A DNA stretch of 64,000 nt from Phytophthora sp. 'mugwort' (taxonomy: Eukaryota; Oomycota; Peronosporomycetes; Peronosporales; Peronosporaceae): NCBI GenBank assembly GCA_033558025.1, contig JAUCEF010000012.1, positions 3,348,001 to 3,412,000 of the forward strand. The letters are read 5' to 3'. Shown here one piece after another: positions 37,901 to 48,091 of this stretch. The position numbers and the translations under genes were made by a program. Under the pieces are notes generated by a model, which saw nothing but the letters and a program-made list of their open reading frames with translations, was not told the origin of the DNA and did no database searches. The first letter of the stretch is position 1; every line of letters begins with the position of its first letter.

Positions 37901-40900
37901 GATCTTGTTGTGGTCGGGTCGGCTGCTGGTTCGGTGGTCCAGCTGTGTGGGTTGGATCCGGTCGAGGTGGCGACGACTGCGTCGCAAAAGGCTGCAGCAG
38001 CTCGCGGATGCGGTCGGGGATGGCGGCGATGTATCCTTCTCCCGTCGCCCAACTATCCGCATCCGTGATCCGGCTAGCCATGCTCGTGGCGAAGGTCTCC
38101 AGAGCCGCTGCTGCCGCGTCATGCTCATCGTCCGTCAGCTGCCGCAGTCGAAGTCGAGGTTGCCGCGTGGGGGCCGAGTTGGAGCCAATAGGCAGAGTGG
38201 GGAACACCTCGCCCCCATCACGCGCAGCAATTTCGGCTTCGACGTCCATGTCAGCGGCTTCTGCATTGACGGTGGCGTGGGCATCGGGAAGTCGTCTAGC
38301 CACTGGAGGTGCTGGGTTCGGCGTGGGCGCTGTCGTCGGGGCGAAGCATGTCGCCATGTCGCCGTCGTGGGGGCCACACTCCATGCGCGTCCGGCATTGG
38401 TCCAGTGCCCTGTTGGCCAGGCGGTCAGGTTGGCCGTTGGCTTTGCGATCAATGTGCCGCAGCCTGTGCCAAGCAAGTCGTCGCAGCGCGTGTCGAACTC
38501 GGTTCCGCAGCCCTCGGAGCCGTCCATTGGTGCACCCGAAGGAGCCCCGCACTTGCGCCAACACCAGGTTGCTGTCGCCCTCGATCAGCAGTCGGGAGGC
38601 GCCGTGGTGTAGCGCGCTCTGCACGCCGAGCAGCAGCGCCGTGTATTCGGCGGTGTTGTTCGTCTCGCTGCTTCTCGGCATGTAGTGCGAGCACGTCCAC
38701 ACCACAGCGCCACTTGGGTCGAAGAGTGCTGCACCGGCGCCGCCCGGGCCTGGGTTACGGCGGCAGGCGCCGTCGAAGCGCAGTACCCACGGCTGGAGGT
38801 CGTCCGAGCCGCTGTCAACGTCCATCGTGACCGTGACCGGAGTTTCAGCAGCTTCGGGTGGCACCGGTGCTGGCAGTGGTGCCACCTCTTGGAGCTGGCT
38901 TGGCGGTCTTGGTGCTCGGCGTGCCGCTCGGGTCAGTATCACTAGTGGGCGTGGGCCCCACCGAGTCGAAGTCCGGCTTGGGGCCCTCGCTGACTCGAGC
39001 GACATGCTGCTGGGAGGCGCTGTGGGCGAGGTGCCGGCGGTGGCCTCCAGTCTCGCGATGGCAGCAGCTCCGATTGCGCGTGGGCTTGGGCCCCATCTCG
39101 TGGTTTGCTGAGTCGGAGCTGCTGTCGGTGTAGGTCGTCGAGCTGTCGGGGCAGCAGTCGTTTGCTCGCCGGTCACCAGCCGAGCGATGGCCGCTGCTCC
39201 GACGGCTCGGTGTCGTGGCCCCCATCGCGTGGGTCTGGCCGTAGGCTGGGCAGAAGAGGCGTCCGGCATGTCCTCGTCCGCTGCGAGCTCGAGCATCAGG
39301 TCGTCCTCGGCGTCCTGCATCAGGGCGTCCAGGTCGACCGCAGGGCACGAGCTCGAGCTGTTGAGTCGGCGGCGCTTGCCACCGACACGAACTTCGGGGG
39401 GCGGAGACAGTGGGCACCGCACGGGGGGGACGTGTCGGTGCCCGTCTTGAACAGCAGCGGGAGGCATGGCGCTCTGTTGGGCGGCGGTGTCTGCCACCGC
39501 GATGTCGCTTGATGCGGCTGTCGCAGTGACAGGCACCGCCGCGGCGAGGGGCTTGGTAGGTCTTGGGGCCTCCTCGCCGCGGAGGGAACGAGCACGAGCT
39601 GTAGTCGTCGTTGGGGAGTCGCGTGCAGCAGCTTCGGCCGCGTAGGCGCTCTGCGCGCAAGCCTGGGCATGCTTCGTCGCTGCTGCACGCGACTTGAAGC
39701 CGATGCCGCACGTGCACCCGCTGTGGAAGTGGTCCACGAAGCGGGTGCCACGATGCGCTGTGCGTCGATGGACGACGAGCGCCGCAAGATCGCGGACGAT
39801 GTGCGCGCACAACGCGCACTCGAAAGCAGCAGCGTTGTGCGCGTACACCGTCAGCACCGGGTCCTCGAGGCCGTTGGCCGGCCGAGGGTGGTAGATCGGA
39901 GGTCCCGGTACTTGAGCGTCCTCGCCGCACTCGTCATCTTCGTTGTCGCCCTTGGTCTCCTCGTCGTAGCGTCCGTCGCTGCTGAACTCGTCGCCGTACT
40001 TGGGCGCCATATGCGCGCGAGCCGTAGGTGCTTGGTCTTGTCGTGGCTCGGCGCGCACGTGGCGCTCCACGGCAGCGCGGTCAGCAGGGGGTGCTGCATC
40101 GTCAGCTGCGGCTGCGGCTACTTGGGGGGAAGCAGCAGCCGCAGCTGGGGATGGGGGAGGGCTTGCCGGAGTGCTGGGCACGACCTGGCCGGGCAGCACG
40201 CAAGCCGCCCTGCCGGGTGGGGATCCAGCACTCGCGAGGGGTTGTGGGCCTTGGGCAGCGGCGGCGTGGACATCCAGCGCGTCCTCGCCGTCGCTGGAGA
40301 TGTCGCTGGGGCCGGGGGAGCCGCCCAGGGCACGCGCCGTGGCGGCTGCAAGTGCCTGTCCCCGCGCTACCCGGTCGGGCAGCCTGCCTGCCGCCCTGCC
40401 GGGTGGGGACAGCAAAGCGCGGGGGGTCCTGGGCGGCGGAGAGGCGAAGATGGGCTGGGGGGCGTCGGCAGCGTCGGCTCGGGGCTCGTGGAGGCCGGTG
40501 GCAGCCTCCGGCGTGGACTTGGGGGCGACGAAGAGTGCTTGCCCCGGCACGACCCGATCGGGCAGCCTGCCGGTCGCCCTGCCGGGTCGTGCCACATCGC
40601 AGGGGGGAAACGAGGGGGGCCTGGCAGGCGGACGAGCGAGAGGAGCGTCTTGGCTCTCCGTAGGACCCGGGCCGGGGTCCAACGGAGGTCTTGGGGCTCC
40701 AGGAGAGCCAGCGGCAGCGCCGCCATCGTGGACGTCCATGGTGGCGGGCGAGGCGAGCGGCGAGAACCCCTGCGAGGCCTGAGCGGCCAGGGATTCTCCC
40801 ATAGTGGGGGCAAGTGCTTGGGGCCCAGGCCCGTCCATGGGATGGCCCGGGGGCTCGAAGCTGGTCGCCGCCGTCGCGAAACGACGCGACGTTGAAGCCG

Positions 40901-41279
40901 CGAGGCTGGCTTCATCTTGGGCCCCAGAGGCCTCGGCCCGCGTCGCGGCTTGGCGTGCAATGGGCGCTGCGGGTCCTGAACCCGTGCCCGAAGTTGCAGC
41001 AGTTGAAACGCCGCCGGTGCCGAGCAGTGGCACCGCGCGTGGAGGGTCCGGCGGCTCGATTTCCGGCTCAGGCGAGCCCAAAACGGGGGCGGTAATGTGT
41101 AACCGAACCCCTAGCTCGCCAGAGCCGGGACTGGTGTACCCATCAGTCAGCCGCTCCGAACAGTCGCCGGATGACGCGCTGTAGAAAGACGCGTCACTGG
41201 CGAGGCTGGAGTGACTGGCCGTGGAGCACTCGCTGTCCGTAGACGGGGTGCGCTCCCTGATTGGCCAAAACAGACGCAT
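34929..41279 (-). CDS. Unit 7 retrotransposon polyprotein, intact, 2,116 residues
   Basis: The frame is uninterrupted from the ATG at 41279 to the TAA at 34929 and the domain order is that of unit 6. DQCRTRM after RNase H is shared only with unit 6. A private change is GQPDRLAN instead of GQADRLAN: a proline directly before the last catalytic aspartate of RNase H, which could disturb that enzyme while the acidic residues themselves stay. TQQTTRWG instead of TQRTTRWG occurs at the second TRWGP repeat. RT, CCHC and RLE motifs match the reference. A CGCTGCG variant near 35379 is shared with unit 5. Confidence 0.92.
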   Translation of the reverse strand: MRLFWPIRERTPSTDSECSTASHSSLASDASFYSASSGDCSERLTDGYTSPGSGELGVRLHITAPVLGSPEPEIEPPDPPRAVPLLGTGGVSTAATSGTGSGPAAPIARQAATRAEASGAQDEASLAASTSRRFATAATSFEPPGHPMDGPGPQALAPTMGESLAAQASQGFSPLASPATMDVHDGGAAAGSPGAPRPPLDPGPGPTESQDAPLARPPARPPSFPPCDVARPGRATGRLPDRVVPGQALFVAPKSTPEAATGLHEPRADAADAPQPIFASPPPRTPRALLSPPGRAAGRLPDRVARGQALAAATARALGGSPGPSDISSDGEDALDVHAAAAQGPQPLASAGSPPGRAACVLPGQVVPSTPASPPPSPAAAAASPQVAAAAADDAAPPADRAAVERHVRAEPRQDQAPTARAHMAPKYGDEFSSDGRYDEETKGDNEDDECGEDAQVPGPPIYHPRPANGLEDPVLTVYAHNAAAFECALCAHIVRDLAALVVHRRTAHRGTRFVDHFHSGCTCGIGFKSRAAATKHAQACAQSAYAAEAAARDSPTTTTARARSLRGEEAPRPTKPLAAAVPVTATAASSDIAVADTAAQQSAMPPAAVQDGHRHVPPVRCPLSPPPEVRVGGKRRRLNSSSSCPAVDLDALMQDAEDDLMLELAADEDMPDASSAQPTARPTRWGPRHRAVGAAAIARLVTGEQTTAAPTARRPTPTAAPTQQTTRWGPSPRAIGAAAIARLEATAGTSPTAPPSSMSLESARAPSRTSTRWGPRPLVILTRAARRAPRPPSQLQEVAPLPAPVPPEAAETPVTVTMDVDSGSDDLQPWVLRFDGACRRNPGPGGAGAALFDPSGAVVWTCSHYMPRSSETNNTAEYTALLLGVQSALHHGASRLLIEGDSNLVLAQVRGSFGCTNGRLRGLRNRVRHALRRLAWHRLRHIDRKANGQPDRLANRALDQCRTRMECGPHDGDMATCFAPTTAPTPNPAPPVARRLPDAHATVNAEAADMDVEAEIAARDGGEVFPTLPIGSNSAPTRQPRLRLRQLTDDEHDAAAAALETFATSMASRITDADSWATGEGYIAAIPDRIRELLQPFATQSSPPRPDPTHTAGPPNQQPTRPQQDQQRRWRRRRPPRVTREQREHRLDEALDNMEAVQRATPDDQKAVRNARRRVGRIRSALALQRLRQEFAKDEAKCVEKIMKRTSAEAAMEEHPESCPIDREELHRYFTGTNTPRTNFNYDGDGGEEFRDALANSEAATAEATAFEEEITLDEVEDQLTRAAVTSSPGHDGIGYDVYRRFAAQLVPLLHAAYQFCWLHRRVPALWKVGIVRLIHKKGDPMQPANWRPICLQPTIYKLYSGLLARRLSRWLERNNLLPISQKGFRAFNGCHEHNFVATTLLDQTRRRHRRLYQVWYDLRNAFGSLPQDLMWRVLRDLGVNTGFTSRCQDIYQDSAFVVMNAAGGATDPVRQEVGVYQGCPLSPLLFIAALVPLLRRLEELEDVGVPLAEGVRPCATAYADDLKVFSDSAAGIRKCHGVVARFLKWTGLRANPAKCASLAVTTNARSNPTRDDSVRLELHGDIIATLSLQDSYRYLGVGDGFDHVRHRLQLEPKIQQIKREAVALMQSGLAAWQVVKALKTYVYPKVEYALRHLRPLQSQLQGFDRAVVRGLRHLLRLPQSATTEFFYTPTSGGGLGLQSLVEMHQALQVAHAWQMLHSKDPAIIAVAKAQVGQVARKRYRLHEEHWRGRDDELARLFLNSELAASPHAEVLRRNGDIGSLWVDVQRILLNNNLRLEDRDDADGQDTLGLRVPHHTKWLDHKSVLRHVKLHMKIRHQTRWKGMVDQGKTVRVHGGLGAKFVATGAGLSDAEHRFGIQARLNQVDTNSVLKRRRLRANHHCRDPACSSAETLPHVLNHCASNMDAIRQRHDDALEQIGSKIRGALDRAKSTTELRLNQTVPEYTGAALRPDIVLRNVTAKTMVIADLAVTFEDQAAGARHSSLQFSHDYKTLKYQPIVAELRLKGWRVKTAAIVYGSLGSVQPSNFKTYTEHLQLHKRESRQLDIQLSSHCIRASHRIWGWHCRRHRERQASGHSSRASRGSGGTPRRTSQAEARR

Positions 41280-41365
41280 CTGTGATTGGCCAAGGGGGAC
41301 AAAAGGCAACCGATGGACAGCCGAGGAGAAGTGTAAAAAAGAAGCAAGCGTTGTAGTTGGCCTCG

Positions 41366-41502
41366 CGGGGGAAAGGTGAACGCCCCCGGAGACCGCCCCG
41401 ACGTCGCCCAGCAAGCCGGCCGACGACGGGAGTTCCAAAAATGAGAGTGAAAAAGTTCGCTGACAAACAGCGAAAATCAGTTTTCACACTGATTAGAACA
41501 GA
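41366..41502 (-). ncRNA. U2 snRNA 3' fragment, junction of units 8 and 7
   Basis: Identical by eye to the reference; the Sm site is at 41435-41442 and the double hairpin at 41456-41494. Confidence 0.72.
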
Positions 41503-41654
41503 ATATGTGTTCCTATTTACCAGTTAGTAACCTCTCCGTAACTAAAAATGTAAGCTAAACTATGCATGTCACTAAAGGGAGGGTGCTTGTATCTTCCTGG
41601 GTTCTTGAAGGGCGGTTCCCTACCTGGGTAGTGCCCTGTCGGTCGATGACCAGC

Positions 41655-44600
41655 TTATCGCCGTGCCTCTGCCTGCGATGTGCGCCGCGGGGTCCCCCCA
41701 GACCCGCGCGACGCTCGCGAGGAATGTCCGCTTGCTTGGCGCTCGCGGTGACGTCGGCAGTGCCAGCCCCAGATGCGGTGGCTGGCACGAATGCAATGGC
41801 TCGACAGCTGGATGTCCAGCTGCCGAGACTCGCGCTTGTGGAGCTGCAGGTGCTCCGTGTAGGTCTTGAAGTTGCTGGGCTGCACCGAGCCCAGCGACCC
41901 GTACACGATGGCGGCGGTCTTAACCCGCCACCCCTTGAGCCGCAATTCGGCCACGATCGGTTGGTACTTGAGTGTCTTGTAGTCGTGGCTGAACTGCAGC
42001 GAGGAGTGGCGGGCCCCGGCCGCCTGGTCTTCAAACGTGACCGCCAAGTCGGCGATCACCATCGTCTTGGCGGTCACGTTGCGCAGCACGATGTCCGGTC
42101 GCAGAGCTGCGCCTGTGTACTCGGGCACCGTCTGGTTCAGGCGCAGCTCCGTGGTCGACTTGGCGCGGTCCAGTGCGCCGCGGATCTTGGACCCGATCTG
42201 CTCCAAGGCGTCGTCGTGACGCTGCCTGATGGCGTCCATGTTGGACGCGCAGTGGTTAAGAACATGGGGCAGCGTCTCCGCCGAGGAGCAGGCCGGATCG
42301 CGGCAGTGGTGGTTGGCCCGAAGGCGCCTGCGCTTGAGCACCGAGTTGGTGTCGACTTGGTTGAGGCGGGCCTGGATGCCGAACCTGTGCTCCGCATCCG
42401 ACAGGCCCGCCCCCGTCGCCACGAACTTCGCGCCGAGGCCGCCGTGGACACGCACTGTCTTGCCTTGGTCCACCATCCCCTTCCACCGGGTCTGGTGGCG
42501 GATCTTCATGTGCAACTTCACGTGCCGCAACACCGACTTGTGGTCGAGCCACTTGGTGTGGTGCGGCACGCGAAGGCCGAGCGTGTCCTGGCCGTCCGCG
42601 TCGTCGCGGTCCTCGAGGCGCAGGTTGTTGTTCAGCAGGATGCGCTGGACATCCACCCACAGCGAGCCGATGTCACCGTTGCGGCGGAGCACCTCTGCGT
42701 GGGGCGAGGCGGCGAGCTCGGAGTTCAAGAACAGGCGAGCGAGCTCGTCGTCACGCCCACGCCAGTGCTCCTCGTGTAGGCGGTAACGCTTGCGCGCTAC
42801 CTGCCCCACCTGCGCCTTTGCCACTGCGATGATCGCCGGGTCCTTGGAGTGCAGCATCTGCCACGCGTGAGCCACCTGCAGCGCTTGGTGCATCTCCACC
42901 AGCGACTGCAGGCCCAGCCCGCCACCTGATGTCGGCGTGTAGAAGAACTCGGTGGTGGCGGACTGGGGTAGACGCAGCAGATGCCGCAACCCACGGACCA
43001 CGGCGCGGTCGAAGCCTTGTAGCTGGGACTGGAGCGGTCGCAGGTGGCGAAGCGCATACTCCACCTTGGGGTACACGTACGTCTTGAGAGCCTTCACCAC
43101 CTGCCACGCCGCCAGTCCCGACTGCATCAGCGCCACCGCCTCCCGCTTGATCTGCTGGATCTTGGGCTCAAGCTGGAGGCGGTGCCGCACGTGGTCGAAG
43201 CCATCGCCCACCCCCAGGTACCGATAGCTGTCTTGGAGGCTGAGGGTGGCGATGATGTCGCCGTGGAGCTCCAGGCGCACGCTGTCGTCTCGGGTCGGGT
43301 TGCTGCGCGCGTTGGTTGTCACCGCCAGGCTGGCACATTTGGCTGGGTTCGCGCGCAGCCCGGTCCACTTGAGGAAGCGAGCGACAACGCCGTGGCACTT
43401 CCGAATGCCGGCGGCGCTGTCGCTGAAGACCTTCAGGTCGTCGGCGTATGCCGTGGCGCAAGGTCGTACACCCTCGGCCAACGGCACGCCAACGTCCTCG
43501 AGCTCCTCCAGGCGGCGTAGGAGCGGCACGAGTGCTGCAATAAACAGGAGGGGGCTGAGTGGGCAGCCTTGGTAGACCCCCACCTCCTGGCGCACCGGGT
43601 CCGTCGCTCCTCCAGCGGCGTTCATCACCACGAAGGCCGAGTCTTGGTAAATGTCTTGGCAGCGCGAAGTGAAGCCAGTGTTGACACCGAGGTCGCGGAG
43701 CACCCGCCACATCAAGTCCTGTGGCAGCGACCCGAAGGCGTTCCGAAGGTCGTACCACACTTGGTACAGCCTTCGGTGGCGGCGGCGGGTCTGGTCCAGG
43801 AGCGTGGTTGCCACGAAGTTGTGTTCGTGGCAACCATTGAAGGCCCTGAACCCCTTCTGCGAGATCGGCAGCAGGTTGTTCCTCTCTAGCCAGCGCGACA
43901 GCCGACGTGCCAACAGCCCGCTGTACAGCTTGTAGATAGTGGGCTGAAGGCAGATCGGCCTCCAGTTGGCCGGCTGCATCGGGTCGCCCTTCTTGTGGAT
44001 GAGACGTACGATGCCCACCTTCCACAAGGCGGGCACGCGCCGATGCAGCCAGCAAAACTGGTACGCGGCGTGAAGGAGGGGCACAAGTTGGGCAGCGAAG
44101 CGACGGTAGACGTCGTAGCCGATACCGTCATGGCCAGGGCTGGATGTAACCGCCGCGCGCGTGAGCTGATCTTCCACTTCGTCCAGCGTGATCTCCTCCT
44201 CAAACGCGGTCGCCTCTGCTGTCGCCGCTTCAGAATTGGCCAGGGCATCCCGAAATTCCTCACCGCCATCACCATCATAGTTGAAGTTGGTCCGTGGCGT
44301 GTTGGTGCCAGTGAAGTAGCGGTGGAGTTCCTCGCGGTCGATCGGGCAGGACTCGGGGTGCTCCTCCATCGCCGCTTCCGCCGACGTTCGCTTCATGATC
44401 TTTTCCACACACTTGGCCTCGTCCTTGGCGAATTCCTGGCGGAGCCGCTGCAGAGCCAACGCTGAGCGGATGCGGCCCACTCGGCGGCGAGCGTTGCGGA
44501 CGGCCTTCTGGTCATCGGGTGTCGCGCGTTGCACCGCCTCCATGTTGTCGAGGGCCTCGTCGAGGCGGTGCTCGCGCTGTTCCCGTGTGACTCGTGGTGG

Positions 44601-47600
44601 TCGCCGACGCCTCCATCGACGCTGTTGATCTTGTTGTGGTCGGGTCGGCTGCTGGTTCGGTGGTCCAGCTGTGTGGGTTGGATCCGGTCGAGGTGGCGAC
44701 GACTGCGTCGCAAAAGGCTGCAGCAGCTCGCGGATGCGGTCGGGGATGGCGGCGATGTATCCTTCTCCCGTCGCCCAACTATCCGCATCCGTGATCCGGC
44801 TAGCCATGCTCGTGGTGAAGGTCTCCAGAGCCGCTGCTGCCGCGTCATGCTCATCGTCCGTCAGCTGCCGCAGTCGAAGTCGAGGTTGCCGCGTGGGGGC
44901 CGAGTTGGAGCCAATAGGCAGAGTGGGGAACACCTCGCCCCCATCACGCGCAGCAATTTCGGCTTCGACGTCCATGTCAGCGGCTTCTGCATTGACGGTG
45001 GCGTGGGCATCGGGAAGTCGTCTAGCCACTGGAGGTGCTGGGTTCGGCGTGGGCGCTGTCGTCGGGGCGAAGCATGTCGCCATGTCGCCGTCGTGGGGGC
45101 CACACTCCATGCGCGTCCGGCGTTGGTCCAGTGCCCTGTTGGCCAGGCGGTCAGCTTGGCCGTTGGCTTTGCGATCAATGTGCCGCAGCCTGTGCCAAGC
45201 AAGTCGTCGCAGCGCGTGTCGAACTCGGTTCCGCAGCCCTCGGAGCCGTCCATTGGTGCACCCGAAGGAGCCCCGCACTTGCGCCAACACCAGGTTGCTG
45301 TCGCCCTCGATCAGCAGTCGGGAGGCGCCGTGGTGTAGCGCGCTCTGCACGCCGAGCAGCAGCGCCGTGTATTCGGCGGTGTTGTTCGTCTCGCTGCTTC
45401 TCGGCATGTAGTGCGAGCACGTCCACACCACAGCGCCACTTGGGTCGAAGAGTGCTGCACCGGCGCCGCCCGGGCCTGGGTTACGGCGGCAGGCGCCGTC
45501 GAAGCGCAGTACCCACGGCTGGAGGTCGTCCGAGCCGCTGTCAACGTCCATCGTGACCGTGACCGGAGTTTCAGCAGCTTCGGGTGGCACCGGTGCTGGC
45601 AGTGGTGCCACCTCTTGGAGCTGGCTTGGCGGTCTTGGTGCTCGGCGTGCCGCTCGGGTCAGTATCACTAGTGGGCGTGGGCCCCACCGAGTCGAAGTCC
45701 GGCTTGGGGCCCTCGCTGACTCGAGCGACATGCTGCTGGGAGGCGCTGTGGGCGAGGTGCCGGCGGTGGCCTCCAGTCTCGCGATGGCAGCAGCTCCGAT
45801 TGCGCGTGGGCTTGGGCCCCATCTCGTGGTTCGCTGAGTCGGAGCTGCTGTCGGTGTAGGTCGTCGAGCTGTCGGGGCAGCAGTCGTTTGCTCGCCGGTC
45901 ACCAGCCGAGCGATGGCCGCTGCTCCGACGGCTCTGTGTCGTGGCCCCCATCGCGTGGGTCTGGCCGTAGGCTGGGCAGAAGAGGCGTCCGGCATGTCCT
46001 CGTCCGCTGCGAGCTCGAGCATCAGGTCGTCCTCGGCGTCCTGCATCAGGGCGTCCAGGTCGACCGCAGGGCACGAGCTCGAGCTGTTGAGTCGGCGGCG
46101 CTTGCCACCGACACGAACTTCGGGGGGCGGAGACAGTGGGCACCGCACGGGGGGGACGTGTCGGTGCCCGTCTTGAACAGCAGCGGGAGGCATGGCGCTC
46201 TGTTGGGCGGCGGTGTCTGCCACCGCGATGTCGCTTGATGCGGCTGTCGCAGTGACAGGCACCGCCGCGGCGAGGGGCTTGGTAGGTCTTGGGGCCTCCT
46301 CGCCGCGGAGGGAACGAGCACGAGCTGTAGTCGTCGTTGGGGAGTCGCGTGCAGCAGCTTCGGCCGCGTAGGCGCTCTGCGCGCAAGCCTGGGCATGCTT
46401 CGTCGCTGCTGCACGCGACTTGAAGCCGATGCCGCACGTGCACCCGCTGTGGAAGTGGTCCACGAAGCGGGTGCCACGATGCGCTGTGCGTCGATGGACG
46501 ACGAGCGCCGCAAGATCGCGGACGATGTGCGCGCACAACGCGCACTCGAAAGCAGCAGCGTTGTGCGCGTACACCGTCAGCACCGGGTCCTCGAGGCCGT
46601 TGGCCGGCCGAGGGTGGTAGATCGGAGGTCCCGGTACTTGAGCGTCCTCGCCGCACTCGTCATCTTCGTTGTCGCCCTTGGTCTCCTCGTCGTAGCGTCC
46701 GTCGCTGCTGAACTCGTCGCCGTACTTGGGCGCCATATGCGCGCGAGCCGTAGGTGCTTGGTCTTGTCGTGGCTCGGCGCGCACGTGGCGCTCCACGGCA
46801 GCGCGGTCAGCAGGGGGTGCTGCATCGTCAGCTGCGGCTGCGGCTACTTGGGGGGAAGCAGCAGCCGCAGCTGGGGATGGGGGAGGGCTTGCCGGAGTGC
46901 TGGGCACGACCTGGCCGGGCAGCACGCAAGCCGCCCTGCCGGGTGGGGATCCAGCACTCGCGAGGGGTTGTGGGCCTTGGGCAGCGGCGGCGTGGACATC
47001 CAGCGCGTCCTCGCCGTCGCTGGAGATGTCGCTGGGGCCGGGGGAGCCGCCCAGGGCACGCGCCGTGGCGGCTGCAAGTGCCTGTCCCCGCGCTACCCGG
47101 TCGGGCAGCCTGCCTGCCGCCCTGCCGGGTGGGGACAGCAAAGCGCGGGGGGTCCTGGGCGGCGGAGAGGCGAAGATGGGCTGGGGGGCGTCGGCAGCGT
47201 CGGCTCGGGGCTCGTGGAGGCCGGTGGCAGCCTCCGGCGTGGACTTGGGGGCGACGAAGAGTGCTTGCCCCGGCACGACCCGATCGGGCAGCCTGCCGGT
47301 CGCCCTGCCGGGTCGTGCCACATCGCAGGGGGGAAACGAGGGGGGCCTGGCAGGCGGACGAGCGAGAGGAGCGTCTTGGCTCTCCGTAGGACCCGGGCCG
47401 GGGTCCAACGGAGGTCTTGGGGCTCCAGGAGAGCCAGCGGCAGCGCCGCCATCGTGGACGTCCATGGTGGCGGGCGAGGCGAGCGGCGAGAACCCCTGCG
47501 AGGCCTGAGCGGCCAGGGATTCTCCCATAGTGGGGGCAAGTGCTTGGGGCCCAGGCCCGTCCATGGGATGGCCCGGGGGCTCGAAGCTGGTCGCCGCCGT

Positions 47601-48005
47601 CGCGAAACGACGCGACGTTGAAGCCGCGAGGCTGGCTTCATCTTGGGCCCCAGAGGCCTCGGCCCGCGTCGCGGCTTGGCGTGCAATGGGCGCTGCGGGT
47701 CCTGAACCCGTGCCCGAAGTTGCAGCAGTTGAAACGCCGCCGGTGCCGAGCAGTGGCACCGCGCGTGGAGGGTCCGGCGGCTCGATTTCCGGCTCAGGCG
47801 AGCCCAAAACGGGGGCGGTAATGTGTAACCGAACCCCTAGCTCGCCAGAGCCGGGTCTGGTGTACCCATCAGTCAGCCGCTCCGAACAGTCGCCGGATGA
47901 CGCGCTGTAGAAAGACGCGTCACTGGCGAGGCTGGAGTGACTGGCCGTGGAGCACTCGCTGTCCGTAGACGGGGTGCGCTCCCTGATTGGCCAAAACAGA
48001 CGCAT
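41655..48005 (-). CDS. Unit 8 retrotransposon polyprotein, intact, 2,116 residues
   Basis: The frame is uninterrupted from the ATG at 48005 to the TAA at 41655 with all catalytic motifs. This unit and units 9 and 10 share derived changes not seen further left: YTRPGSG instead of YTSPGSG near the N-terminus, ETFTTSM instead of ETFATSM between RNase H and RT, and silent changes such as TTTGAG for TTCGAG before the RT. DQRRTRM after RNase H is as in units 2-5. It keeps LPDRVVPG in the first PGRA peptide repeat, unlike units 9 and 10. Confidence 0.92.
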   Translation of the reverse strand: MRLFWPIRERTPSTDSECSTASHSSLASDASFYSASSGDCSERLTDGYTRPGSGELGVRLHITAPVLGSPEPEIEPPDPPRAVPLLGTGGVSTAATSGTGSGPAAPIARQAATRAEASGAQDEASLAASTSRRFATAATSFEPPGHPMDGPGPQALAPTMGESLAAQASQGFSPLASPATMDVHDGGAAAGSPGAPRPPLDPGPGPTESQDAPLARPPARPPSFPPCDVARPGRATGRLPDRVVPGQALFVAPKSTPEAATGLHEPRADAADAPQPIFASPPPRTPRALLSPPGRAAGRLPDRVARGQALAAATARALGGSPGPSDISSDGEDALDVHAAAAQGPQPLASAGSPPGRAACVLPGQVVPSTPASPPPSPAAAAASPQVAAAAADDAAPPADRAAVERHVRAEPRQDQAPTARAHMAPKYGDEFSSDGRYDEETKGDNEDDECGEDAQVPGPPIYHPRPANGLEDPVLTVYAHNAAAFECALCAHIVRDLAALVVHRRTAHRGTRFVDHFHSGCTCGIGFKSRAAATKHAQACAQSAYAAEAAARDSPTTTTARARSLRGEEAPRPTKPLAAAVPVTATAASSDIAVADTAAQQSAMPPAAVQDGHRHVPPVRCPLSPPPEVRVGGKRRRLNSSSSCPAVDLDALMQDAEDDLMLELAADEDMPDASSAQPTARPTRWGPRHRAVGAAAIARLVTGEQTTAAPTARRPTPTAAPTQRTTRWGPSPRAIGAAAIARLEATAGTSPTAPPSSMSLESARAPSRTSTRWGPRPLVILTRAARRAPRPPSQLQEVAPLPAPVPPEAAETPVTVTMDVDSGSDDLQPWVLRFDGACRRNPGPGGAGAALFDPSGAVVWTCSHYMPRSSETNNTAEYTALLLGVQSALHHGASRLLIEGDSNLVLAQVRGSFGCTNGRLRGLRNRVRHALRRLAWHRLRHIDRKANGQADRLANRALDQRRTRMECGPHDGDMATCFAPTTAPTPNPAPPVARRLPDAHATVNAEAADMDVEAEIAARDGGEVFPTLPIGSNSAPTRQPRLRLRQLTDDEHDAAAAALETFTTSMASRITDADSWATGEGYIAAIPDRIRELLQPFATQSSPPRPDPTHTAGPPNQQPTRPQQDQQRRWRRRRPPRVTREQREHRLDEALDNMEAVQRATPDDQKAVRNARRRVGRIRSALALQRLRQEFAKDEAKCVEKIMKRTSAEAAMEEHPESCPIDREELHRYFTGTNTPRTNFNYDGDGGEEFRDALANSEAATAEATAFEEEITLDEVEDQLTRAAVTSSPGHDGIGYDVYRRFAAQLVPLLHAAYQFCWLHRRVPALWKVGIVRLIHKKGDPMQPANWRPICLQPTIYKLYSGLLARRLSRWLERNNLLPISQKGFRAFNGCHEHNFVATTLLDQTRRRHRRLYQVWYDLRNAFGSLPQDLMWRVLRDLGVNTGFTSRCQDIYQDSAFVVMNAAGGATDPVRQEVGVYQGCPLSPLLFIAALVPLLRRLEELEDVGVPLAEGVRPCATAYADDLKVFSDSAAGIRKCHGVVARFLKWTGLRANPAKCASLAVTTNARSNPTRDDSVRLELHGDIIATLSLQDSYRYLGVGDGFDHVRHRLQLEPKIQQIKREAVALMQSGLAAWQVVKALKTYVYPKVEYALRHLRPLQSQLQGFDRAVVRGLRHLLRLPQSATTEFFYTPTSGGGLGLQSLVEMHQALQVAHAWQMLHSKDPAIIAVAKAQVGQVARKRYRLHEEHWRGRDDELARLFLNSELAASPHAEVLRRNGDIGSLWVDVQRILLNNNLRLEDRDDADGQDTLGLRVPHHTKWLDHKSVLRHVKLHMKIRHQTRWKGMVDQGKTVRVHGGLGAKFVATGAGLSDAEHRFGIQARLNQVDTNSVLKRRRLRANHHCRDPACSSAETLPHVLNHCASNMDAIRQRHDDALEQIGSKIRGALDRAKSTTELRLNQTVPEYTGAALRPDIVLRNVTAKTMVIADLAVTFEDQAAGARHSSLQFSHDYKTLKYQPIVAELRLKGWRVKTAAIVYGSLGSVQPSNFKTYTEHLQLHKRESRQLDIQLSSHCIRASHRIWGWHCRRHRERQASGHSSRASRGSGGTPRRTSQAEARR

Positions 48006-48091
48006 CTGTGATTGGCCAAGGGGGACAAAAGGCAACCGATGGACAGCCGAGGAGAAGTGTAAAAAAGAAGCAAGCGTTGTAGTTGGCCTCG

